From Agriotes lineatus (taxonomy: Eukaryota; Arthropoda; Insecta; Coleoptera; Elateridae), in the NCBI GenBank assembly GCA_940337035.1, contig CALNHX010007443.1:1-64000 (forward strand): a stretch of DNA of 64,000 nt, given 5' to 3'. Positions 13,257-24,000 of the stretch are shown one piece after another. Under the pieces are notes generated by a model. That model saw only the letters and a list, made by a program, of their open reading frames with translations. It made no database searches and was not told the DNA's origin. Every line of letters begins with the position of its first letter. Within the stretch, counting starts at the first letter, position 1. The position numbers were made by a program, and so were the translations under genes.

Positions 13257-13349
13257 GCAGTCGGTAAGATTCGAACATACGCTGCCAGAGGGAATTTGAA
13301 GTCTAATCAGACGCCTTAGTTATTCGGTTAAGAACGCTACGCAACACAA
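13257..13349 (-). pseudogene. tRNA-Ser-like relic
   Basis: Read on the minus strand, the 3' two thirds match the tRNA-Ser pattern: 'aaggcgtctga', a degraded anticodon arm, variable arm 'ttccctctgg', then T-arm and B-box 'tgttcgaatc' and acceptor strand 'ttaccgactgc'. The 5' third is diverged: the A-box region has extra bases and the acceptor stem does not pair well. It is either a decayed tRNA gene or the head of a tRNA-derived SINE. I see no SINE body or A-rich tail. A functional tRNA is unlikely. Confidence 0.65.
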
Positions 13350-13794
13350 GGCTTATCATTGCATTATGAAGGGAAAGGTGACGACGTTAAGAAGCAAGTC
13401 CAATCGGTGACGAGGCAGCGTGACACGCGCACGCAGCTTCACTCGCTATGTATGTATATGTATATATGATAAAATAAATGTAACATTGAACAACTGTATC
13501 GGTGTCAAATTCGTTGAAGGAACAAAGAGCTACGATTACAATTATAGTTTATTAACAACGGTAGTCAGTGGAAGACAATTTAGATTACTTGATAGATCGT
13601 ATAGTTCACCTTTGCCAAAGAGGCACCTTAACTTCAAATTTCCAAGTGAAGTCTTTGTTCGGCGCTTGCTTGAAAATCATCAATTGTGGCTGATAGTCGC
13701 TTGTTATTCATCTTAATTCATCATACTATTGTATGATATTGAGACCTCAAAACTTAAAATCTTATATTGTAAACACACTGCAAGCATTCGAATT
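13350..13794. other. No recognised gene
   Basis: Contains a 98-codon open frame (13420-13716) with low-complexity, unrecognised content. Confidence 0.4.
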
Positions 13795-16140
13795 CTTATA
13801 TTTAAAAGAACATATATCGTGAACTAAGTGGATAGCCAATGATGAAGTACTAACATAAGGCAAAGATCGAGTTGCGACCGTTAAAAGAAGACTAGTCCTT
13901 TACCTTAGTGATAAATATAGGTAGTTTTTCTACACGAGGTCGACGATATGGCAACGACGATCCAGTCTGGATATGTTTTAGGCATTTTCTGGCTTACAGT
14001 TCGAACCGTAACTCATCAGTCATTACTGTTACTTCTTAATGGCTCTTTTGTCCTGCCTTTACTTAGTACCTGGGATTTCTTCGTAACATATGCTCTTCTT
14101 CTATTCTTTCCATATGACCGCATCACTCTAACCTCATTTCACTTAACTTCTCTATCTCTACTACGCTAGCCGTTTTTATGATTTTCTCAATAACATTGTA
14201 TCCCTCCATATCCCGTGAGGTAAAACCTAATGATAAATATAGTCTAAACAATTAATCAAGGGGGGGCATCCTAAATATATTGTAAAGACATTGATTGCAT
14301 TCGAACTCTGATATTTAGAAGAGTGACATACTCTTGAACTAAGTAGATCGCCTATGTTGCAGCACATACATAGGATAAAGATCGAGTTGCAATCATTAAA
14401 ACACGAGCAGTCTTTACCGTAGTTACACTTGAACCCGTAAGTTATCACTGATCTTGTTTATGAGTGTTCGTTTTGGCCTGCCTCTTCGTAGTACCTGGTA
14501 TTTCTTCTTAACATATGCACTTTTTCTCCTTTCCGTTTATGACCCCACCACCCTAACCTTTTTTTCTCTTAACTTCAGTACTATGGTAACCGTTTTCATT
14601 TCTGTATATACATCTTGAACTAAATAAATGACTATTGATGAAGTAATGAGATAGCACAAATATCTTGTTACAACCATTAAAGGACGAGTGGTCTTGACCG
14701 TAGTGATAAATATAGGGCTTCTTCACTACACTCAGTCGGCGATATAGTAACGACGCTCTCATCTGGATATGTTTTGGGCATCTTCTGGGTTACAGTTTAA
14801 CGTATAAGTCATCCCTGATGTTACTTCTTATTGCTACTTTGGGCTTGCCTCATTTTAGTACTTGGAATTTCTTTCTTCTCCACTCTTTAACATATGATCT
14901 TTTTCTCTTCTCTGTATATGACCTCACCACCCTAACCTTCTTTCTTGTAACTTATATAATCTACTACGTTACTGGTTTGTATTTCTATCGCATTTTAATT
15001 CTGATAGAAGATCATACATCTTGAACTGAGTCGATAGTTAACAATGAAGAGGTCCTAACATAGGGCAAAGATAGAGTTCCAGCTATTAAAAGACGAGTCG
15101 CTTATACCGTAGTGATAAATATAGGGTTTTTTCTCTACACGCTGTCGGCGATATAGCAACGACGCTCTCATGTGGATGTTTTGGGCACGTTCTAGGTTGC
15201 AGTTTAACCTATAGTTCATACCTGATCTTACTTCTTATTGTTACATTTGGCTTGCCTCATTTTAGTACCTGGGATTTATTTCTTCTCCACTCTTTAACAT
15301 ATGCTCTTCCTCTCTTCTCTGTATATGACCTCACCACTCTAATCTTCTTTCTTGTAACTTATCTACTAAGTTAGTCGTTTTCATTTCTACCGCATTTGAA
15401 TTCTGATATTTAGAAGATCAATTATCTTGAACTGAGTCGATAGTTAACGATGAAGAGGTCCTAACATAAAACAAAGATAGAGTTGCAACCATTAAAAGAC
15501 GGGTCGCCTATACCGTGATGATAAATATAGGGGTTTTCTCTACACGCGGTCGACGATATGGCAATGATGCTTCTATCTGCGTATGTTTTGGGCATTTTCT
15601 GCGTTACAGTTCAGTCTGTAAGTCACTCGCCTTACTTTTTATTGTTATTTTTGGCGTGTCTCTTCCTAGTACCTGGGATTTCTTTCTTCTCTACTCTTCT
15701 TAACATCTGCTCTTCCTCTCTTCTCTGTTTATGGCCGTACCACGCTAACCTTCTTTCTTGTAACTCATCTACTACGTTAGTCGTTTTGATTTCTGTCGCA
15801 TTCAAATTCTGCTGTTTAGAAGATCATATATCTTGATCTAAGTCGATAGATAGTTGAGGATGAAGAGGTACATAGGACAAAGATACAGTTGCAAGCATTA
15901 AAAAACGAGTCTTTACACGAGATCAGCGATATGGTTTTAATCCTATTTTTTTTATTGAGCTGTAGTAGCTATAAGTCATCACTGATCTTACTTCTTAGAG
16001 AGTTCTTTCTTTCCAATTTTCCTAACATATGATCTTAGTCTCTTCTCTGAATGTGATCCTATCACCATAACCTTCTTTCTCTTAACTTCTCTACTAGGTT
16101 TGTAGTTTTCTTTTCTGTCTCTGAAATACTTTGGCGCGAT
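13795..16140. repeat. Satellite array, ~406-bp units
   Basis: About six diverged units marked by 'attaaaagacgag' near 13881, 14396, 14679, 15088, 15493 and 15898; the last four are about 405-409 bp apart. Other landmarks are 'gataaatatagg', 'gtcgacgatatggcaacgac', 'ttttgggcattttctg' and 'tagtacctgggatttctt'. The apparent open frames inside are shadows of the repeat. Confidence 0.9.
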
Positions 16141-17029
16141 AAGAAGACCATAAAACAATGTCATCTCAGTTTTATTGTAGGTATATGGGTCAGAGTCTTT
16201 TCAGCCTTCCAAATTGTTGTAGTGTTCATGGCCTCTCGGATTTTTAAATCAGTACCTAGGGTATAATTTAATTTCAAACAAACCATGGAGCGTTTGCCAC
16301 GACTCGAAAGTATTTTGGATTGGGATTTCTGCATAATGACAATTCTACTTCATCGAGTAATTTATTTTCAATGGCTAGATGAGATTTTCATCATATCAGC
16401 TAGTCATCGCCTTTTATTTTTTGGTCAATTCATTGTGTGTTATAAACGATATTGTGTCCAATTTAGTTTTGAATGCAGGTGTAGTCACAGGTATTTCATC
16501 TTTTTGTGGTATGTCTGTTTTATTGAGGGTGACTGTAGGACAGCGGCCTTTATGGAGGGCGAACGCTATATGGAATTATTTGGATTCGTTGACCTTAATC
16601 TACCTTAGTATTGAATTTCAGAAATGTATTAGAGGAACCTATACAAGTGTTGAATCGTGTGAAAGTTCGTTCCTCCAAATATAAGGTATTTTCTATCTAT
16701 ATTTTTAGCCCAAGCGTGGAAATATTACTAAATTCGGCTTTCGATTTACCTTCCTAAAGTGGAACAAACATGAAGGAACACATAATTAAAGTTCTGTGAA
16801 GCTGTGCCTCTCATGGTGGGAAATGTTAATGTTTGTTCTTCCAGTTTCTGGACATCTTGCATTTATTGTTTTAGCTCAACTCAAATTGAATTCAATACTG
16901 CTTCTTTTATACGGCTTGACCCCGTACCCAGGCGTGCAGGAAGGCCCTCTAGATGCCGAACAATACGAGCAGATAATTATTCATAATTCCGCTATTACCA
17001 CCGTTACGGTTAATACTAAACCCATTAAA
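16141..17029. other. Unassigned; hydrophobic overlapping open frames
   Basis: Two overlapping + strand frames (16285-16608 and 16379-16684) are rich in Leu, Ile, Phe and Tyr, so a decayed membrane protein is conceivable. I recognise no receptor or transporter motif, and AT-rich DNA gives such frames by chance. Confidence 0.2.
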
Positions 17030-17510
17030 ATACGGTATTGTGCTCATTGTAGATGCGCGAGCGCGCGCGATTAAATACTCAAAATTCCGGCGAAACAATG
17101 CCGACGAACAGTGGAGGCAAGTAAAAATATTCCCGACTATTTTTACCACGCTGATGATTCCGGGTGTAGACTAGAGTCAACGATATTTTTATGGAGCGAG
17201 TGATATGCAGAGGTGGGAGATTTGGGAGGAAGCAATTACGATTATGCGACTGCAAGGCTGTTAGGGATGCCCCGAAATGTGCTGGAACGAGCGTTTGGGG
17301 TGCAGGTGTAGTGCGTTGCACTTTGGGGTCACGAAAGGTCGTCGGGTCACGTGCCGGCTGACCGCCTATCGATTCTGGACTCCACTTCGCCAGGGGCAAA
17401 AATTCCTAGTTACGTCACGCGAAAGGACGGAGCGATCCGTTTAAATAGACAACGTTTCGGCGCGCGCTGCACGCGTTCGTTAAAGAGGATGTGCGAAAAT
17501 GGCTAATTGT
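17030..17510. promoter_or_regulatory. CpG-rich promoter candidate upstream of the ABCG gene
   Basis: A CpG-rich block about 3 kb upstream of the first visible ABCG exon. It contains an E-box 'cacgtg' (17348-17353), a CRE-like 'tacgtcac' (17411-17418), a TATA-like 'tttaaatag' (17440-17448) and then 'cggcgcgcgctgcacgcg'. The order fits an RNA polymerase II promoter facing right. No first coding exon with a suitable donor could be placed, so this is inference. Confidence 0.3.
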
Positions 17511-17825
17511 TGCAGACGTTCTCTTGGAATTTAGTATTCCACTAACTTAGAGCATTGTGCTTCTTCTTCTCATAATTCCACCCCTGTTATCTATGTTCTT
17601 CTCTACTTATTTCTTTTTTTGCCATTACCTTCATTTTGCCAATTGTTTCCTTCTTTTCATCCCTATTTCTACTATCATTTGTCCATGAATTACTTGGTAT
17701 TTTTGTATTCATTCCTTTTTCTCCAATCGATCGTCGATCTGGTTTTATCATTTAACTAATGTCCTTTTATGGCCTAAAAAATATGTGGTGAAAGAAACAT
17801 GAATGATTGTCACGCCAAACATGCA
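17511..17825. other. T/C-rich spacer
   Basis: Pyrimidine-rich; nothing else seen. Confidence 0.5.
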
Positions 17826-18175
17826 TATGTTAAAAAGGCGGCAAGGCCTAGCAAAATTCTTCCGAATACATAATACAACATGATCAAGTACCTAAATTAC
17901 ACAAAAGAAACAAAAACGCATGCAACAATTCCTAAAATGAAGGTAGGCTACTGGGTTTTCGTAGCACTTGTTCACTTGTTACAGTTAATGAATGCGTGCA
18001 ATTACTTGCCTAATAACGGACTGGCTTTAAGGCAACTCGGGGAAAAATACAAGGCGGCGCGGCATAACTGCAGGCGTCAGCAAGGGAAAATATCTATCAC
18101 GGAGTACAGCCTGCATTGTTACATTTCAGCTTGCACGATATTGCCCAACCCTTGATTTTGTACTATCGGGATTAG
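17826..18175. repeat. Segmental repeat copy 1 (blocks A and B)
   Basis: Block A ('aaggcctagcaaa' ... 'agtacctaaattacac') and block B ('tgggttttcgtag' ... 'cttgcctaataacgg' ... 'gggattaggttttc') recur at 19738-20170. The open frame 17880-18155 is part of the repeat. Confidence 0.8.
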
Positions 18176-18654
18176 GTTTTCTACAAGAAATTAAATTTAT
18201 GGCCTAAAAAAACCCGCAGATGTTAAAACTGTAGATATGGATATACCTGCGGAGTGCAATTATATCGCGTCAATTTTTTCTATTAAGTTCTTCTAATTTT
18301 GCGAGAACTATCAAATCTAAAGTTAGGTAATTTTGATGACGAGCGACTAATTCCTGTTACTGTAACCTTCAAGTTTGCTTGTTGATCGCGATTATTACTG
18401 CTGAGTTATGAAATTGATGTGAACCACGTCAGTGAACTCTTAAATCAATTAACACGATTACTACAATTCGCTTTAATGAAAACGCTATTTTTAGGTTTGA
18501 CTCAGCAATAATGGACACGAAGAGGAAATTCTTTTTCGTAATTTCTAAACAAATTTCATGTATTGAAAATCTTAAAAAAACTGCTGTAACATCTCTTCTT
18601 AAAAAAACAAACGACTTCAAAATGTACTACTGTATCTTAGCGACGAAAAAGTGA
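18176..18654. other. No recognised gene
   Basis: AT-rich spacer inside the duplicated region. Confidence 0.5.
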
Positions 18655-18815
18655 TTTCGAATTTTTAAAACAATTTTTTATGTCGCTTGGGAATGGTTCG
18701 GTAGTATTCTCTCAACCGTTCCACCAAAGCTTTTCACAAAACTGGATTCAAACTATGTAAGTTGTAAAAGTTGCGGTACTATATACTCATATTATCGAAA
18801 ACAAATTTTTCTTGT
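18655..18815. repeat. Segmental repeat block C, copy 1
   Basis: Landmarks 'ggttcggtagtattctctca', 'ccgttccaccaaa' and 'tatcgaaaacaa' recur between blocks A and B in the second copy (about 19806-19960). Confidence 0.75.
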
Positions 18816-19737
18816 CGAAGCAGTTGTTGAGAAGAATTTCTAACAGTTCCATTTTTATCTTTATACAAACATTAACGAACGCAGAATTTATTGTAGTTAC
18901 ATATGCTGAATACGAAAGAGAAGTCAAATATTATCAGAATATGGTTTTTCGTTAGTTGCTGAAGCCGAAAAATACGATTACGTAACTTCTAAGTTATCTT
19001 TCTATACCTTAAGAGAGCAATTGAAGATTGTCAACTGTATCACTGTAACGTTCATCCAGTGCAGCCTCGTATGCTGATCCTGGAAGTACGATTCCCCTAC
19101 CTTCTAGAACAATATGCTGTATCTTTGGAGGGCTGTTCTGGTTTACCAACTATTCAACCACAATTACCTTATAAAACAGTAGAATAGATTGTAGTTTTAG
19201 GTTAGGTTGTTCATAAAATAGGATAATGATGTAAAATTCTAACATACACTGCGCTATGGTATTACGTGCTACAACCATACCTACTTACAACACGCTTATG
19301 GCATTGGGAGGTCAGCTACGTAGGCCTCCGGTCAGCCCTCAACTAGCTCAGGGGTAGGATCCATCTGATCTCGACAGTACGGCTCTACTAATTATTTGTC
19401 AAAATTCGTGGTTTTATATTTAATCTGGATACCACTGCGAAAAATATGCGTAAAATGTTGGAATCGGTCACGTCCTCTAATATGGGACTACTTACTTGAC
19501 TTGGGACTTTTATTTTTCAGGCCAGGCTCAGGCTACCAACTTAATATCTCAGTCCGGCTCAGAATACAAAAGTTGCTGAAAAGGATTCGTTTCATTTCAC
19601 TAGTTAATTTGCCTCGGTGTGCCTTAACTTGATCCCAATGAAAACAAATCTATCTATAGTCTCATTTATTGACTTATTATTCAGTGAAAACAATTCCAAA
19701 ACAATGGAACGAAGTTCGTCGCTTCCATCATACCTCG
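18816..19737. other. No recognised gene
   Basis: Unassigned. The stretch 'actagctcaggggtagg' near 19350 resembles a tRNA A-box, but no B-box or fold follows. Confidence 0.5.
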
Positions 19738-20170
19738 ACGACAAGGCCTAGCCAAATTTGTCTGAATGCACAATACAATATGATCGAAGTACCTAAATTA
19801 CACTAAATTTTTTGTGCCGTTTGTGAATTGTTCGGTAGTTTTCTCTTAGCCGTTCCACCAAAACTGTCCACGATACTGTATTCAAGGTATGTTGTAGTCG
19901 TAACAGTTGCTGCGACGATAAGTGCTACTTATAATATCGAAAACAATCATTTCGGTAGATACGCCATTGGGTTTTCGTAGTACTTGTTCACTTGTTAAAG
20001 TTAACGAAAGTATGCAATTACTTGCCTAATAACGGCCTGGCTTCAAGGCAAGTCGGGAAAACACAACGATATGCGGCGGCGGCGTAACAACATGCCTCAG
20101 CACATCTCTTCACGACTCGTGTCAGGCAAAATGTGTACTATCAAGATTAGGTTTTCCACAACAAATTAAG
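19738..20170. repeat. Segmental repeat copy 2 (order A-C-B)
   Basis: Contains block A, then C, then B, all in direct orientation and diverged. Copy 1 has A-B with C about 500 bp further on. Confidence 0.8.
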
Positions 20171-20532
20171 TTTGAAAGGCTTCACTTTAATCGGGTCCTG
20201 GAGTCACGTGCTGTTAGCTTTCTCGCTTTAAATTTGTATTAACGAAGACGCATTATGGGCATGCCGATAAGTCGCAAAAAGCGCTACCAAAAATCCTTTA
20301 TAGCATACATATTATAGGGAGCTTTGCAAATCCTGAGCGGCGGCGTTACTTATATTGTCGACGAAATCCAAAAGCATCCAACAGTGGACACGCCATAAGC
20401 ATTTGATGAAAAATCGAGATAAGTAGAATAGGCATATGATCTTTGTTAATTGCAAACTGCAACCCATAATTTGTTGATTTGTCATGTTGACCTCTAAAAA
20501 CAACCGAATGTACAAACATGTTTTCGTTCCAG

Positions 20533-21079
20533 ATCAGAGACATCCGCAGTGCACTTTCCATGTCTAATTACGGACCATCGACCGCTGCCAGTGCATTTGG
20601 CCTTCCGGGGCCTGACCGTGAGTGCGGGCTCCCGACAGATCCTGCGGGACGTCGACGGTCTGGTGCGCCCTGGGCAACTGCTCGCGGTCTTGGGCCCTTC
20701 CGGGTGTGGAAAGACAACCCTGCTGAACTGTCTCAGCGGTCGCCTAAAACTCGACTCCGGTCAGATCCTGCTCAACAGGGACAACCTCTGCAAGCGCTGG
20801 AAGCGGCGGATGTGCTACGTGCTCCAGCAGGACATTTTCTTCGCGGACCTTACGCTGCGGCAGACGCTGGAGTTCACGGCGCGGCTGCGGCTGCCCGACA
20901 CCATGAGCCACTCGCAGAAGATGCAGTACGTGGACCACATCATCGACGTCCTGGAGCTCTCCAGCTGCCAGGACACCATCATAGGGGACTATATAAAGCG
21001 CGGCCTGAGCGGCGGCGAGAAGAAGCGGGCCAACATCGCCTGCGAACTTCTCACCAATCCGTCTCTTATGCTGTTAGAT
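20533..21079 (+). CDS. ABCG exon A: Walker A to Walker B aspartate
   Basis: Acceptor 'ttttcgttccag' ends at 20532 and donor 'gtaagt' begins at 21080. The first base completes a codon begun in an unseen upstream exon. Encodes residues 1-182 of the visible protein: Walker A, Q-loop, the HIIDVLEL helix, the LSGGE signature and the first part of Walker B. Strikingly GC-rich against its surroundings. Confidence 0.95.
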
Positions 21080-24000
21080 GTAAGTAGGTGTGGATATTTG
21101 ACTGCTCAGTGTCGGACGGCCACAGTAGAACGGTATTTTGGAAACTTTTGGACGTATGACCTTCATTATAGTCCATAGTTGCAGATTTTATAAGTTAAAT
21201 ATCTAAAAAAACCATCGAATGTGGTGGGTGTTTGGATGCGGACGAGGGTAATATCCGCTGAATGTTACCCGTTGTCTCCGTTGCACTTTTCGCGCGGTAT
21301 GAATAATCCTCGACACCGAGAGGTGGAAGAAGATAACGATAAAGGCTATGAATCAGTGGTTAGAAAGGCATTAAATCATGAAGAAAGATTTAATTACAGT
21401 AAATAAAACAGTCACTATTTACGCTATAAGATGGAGTACAACATCTATGTTGTTCACAAAAAAAAATAGCTCGATAGTTAAATAATTTTTTAGAATGAAA
21501 TCCTGTTTTTGATAGAAATCACAGAAATAACAGGTCACAGGTGACGATACGGTGGTATTATTTACGGAAAAGCCAACGCAAAGATTCGGGATGATAGAAA
21601 TCCACCTTTGGGGTTCGATGGTAATTCAAATAACGAAAGCGGAATCCCAAGGGCTTAAGCACTTCTTTTATAACCGTAATGCTATGGCATCATAAAATAA
21701 AAACACATTCTATATTGTTAACAAAATAAATTAACTTGAAAATTATTAATTATAAAATTTTAAATAGATTACAAGTCTACAATGAATTTATGTTTTGTAG
21801 GATTATGAAATGGTTCAGAATGAAATTTTGTTTTTGGTAGAGATGCAGTCACGATCATATTACTCCGAGCTTTACAATTAGTTTTCTAAACCTAAAATTT
21901 CTACGACCTCCCAAAGCAAGTTCCCAGTAGCTTTACATTGGAGGTCACTAATAGCCAACAGTAATCTTTCAAGAATATTTTCTTTATTTGACGTCCTCCA
22001 CATTTTTCTTACTTGATGTTTTCGGTAGTCTCTAAATAATCCAAATATCCAATCTGTGATTAAATTCTTGAGCTTCTTCATTCAATTGACCAATGGGAAC
22101 AAGAGCATGCTGCATTGCATCTGCTTAATATAAGAACAATGTATGCACAGAGTTTGTATTTATGTTATAGTAATAGTGGTCGTTACTTTTGAATTTGAAA
22201 AACAGTGTTTGGGCTGTATTGCTATAATCATTAGAGCCATTCTCATGATTTTTAATATCAACCATTAAAACTGACCTCTTGCGAAAAACTGATTGAATTT
22301 GTTGCTTTCTTAACAGTCCATTGTCGCTTACGTTCCAGATTTCTCACTTGTACAATAAACACTCAAATCATCGATTCCATATTTGTAACGATGATAACTT
22401 GAAAGAGTGATATTTCTTGTTGATTTTTCCTTTCCCTGCTGATCTTAGGTATTTCCGCTCCTTTGTTAATGAGAGAGCCTCCTCCATCAAGTCTCGAAGT
22501 TTGTTTGTCGAGAGTTTTTTTGTTAAAAAATCTCTTCTGCATGTTTGGTAATATCATTAACCAATCTAGTTATTGAATGTTCTCTCCATACGTGTCCACT
22601 GTCTTTCCATCTTGTTGCTCTTGTGATCAATTTATCTTCTTTCAATTGACTCAAATAACCTATCCAGTTCCATTTTTACTACTTTACTTATTCAACTGCA
22701 TCCACAACTCTTCTAATTTCAAACACTTTAATTTTTGGATTCTTCTTCTTCTTCGCAAGACAGACCTCTCCATTTTTGTTTGTGTTACACGCATGTGATT
22801 TATTTTAAAGTGTTTTATTGAGTAACACCGTAGGTTAGAGTGGGTATTATTTGAATGCATTGAATACTTTCGTTGTTATTGCAGTGTTATCAGAGAATGT
22901 ATTTTATAGTGTTAGTCATAGAATCATTAACCCAAAAATCAACTCCATCTTGACCTTTATCCTTTCCTTGTCTTGTCAATGTTGTTACATTGATTGTACC
23001 TATCTGGCGTTTTAGTTTTTGTTGTAAGTTTTTATAATATAAGGTTATCCTGATTGGTAGTATTTTGTTATTGAGGTTTTGATCATTTTTCCTATAGTTG
23101 ACCAGGCTGCTAGTGAGTACTCTAATCGTTGATGTCTCATTAGCATTAATAAACGTGTTGTTGCTATCTAGTTTTGTTTGTACGAGTTTTTTGTTTTTTG
23201 ATATACAGTTTGAATATGTGTTTGCTTTGGCAAATGATGCTAATATATTTTGAATGGTTTTTTGTTTTTGGCTAGTTCTAGATTTTTAATTTTGGATTTG
23301 TTCTTCGCTGTTTCTTGTTTCTAACTTTGCTGTTTCTTGTTTCCAACTTTGATGTTTCTTGTTTCTAATGTTTGATCTTCTGGTAATCTTTCTGTTATTG
23401 TTCTCTTGATTCCTGTTTTGCCATATTCTTTAATTTTTAGTTATTTTTCGATCTACTAATTCCTGTGCTGGGAATTTTTCTCTTACTTATTTAATTCAAA
23501 ACCTTTTAGTACCTTTCGGTGTAAGGCGGTTTTCTTCTGCTATGCCTGATATATCAGCTTCCACATTTTTTCCACTCGTTCTGATCTGCTGTGACCTGTT
23601 TTATTGATCTCAGGATCTCCAATTAATTCCTTTATTTCTGCTGCTTTTTTCACCTCATCTAGCTAGGTTTTTCGTGGTCTTCCTCGTCCTCATTTCTGAT
23701 ACTATTTTTCTCAGAAATCGCATTTCCATACTTCCTAGTTTGCTTTGTTGTAGTCCACGATTCTCTGACTTTGTCAAAATTGATCAGCATCATACTTTAA
23801 ATATTTTTTTATTCATCTCTTCTAAATATATTTTTCTACGTGTTGTTCAAGGTCTTCTTCCATTGTTCCTAAAATTGGTGTAGCATACACCATTTGCGTA
23901 ATTTGTATTTTCTTAATTTTCCAGAAGTCTTGTGTACTATATTATAGTCTTGATTTGTTCTTGCACCCTAATTACACCATCTAGCACTACTGCAAATAGT

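Noticed and set aside
16285..16684. Hydrophobic frames as a chemoreceptor pseudogene
   Set aside because: No conserved receptor motif; hydrophobic residues are expected from T-rich DNA.
19330..19400. Possible tRNA or SINE head ('tagctcaggggtagg')
   Set aside because: Only an A-box-like word; no B-box or cloverleaf could be formed.
20518..21087. 189-codon frame overlapping ABCG exon A
   Set aside because: Shadow frame of the GC-rich exon; the other frame carries Walker A and the signature motif.
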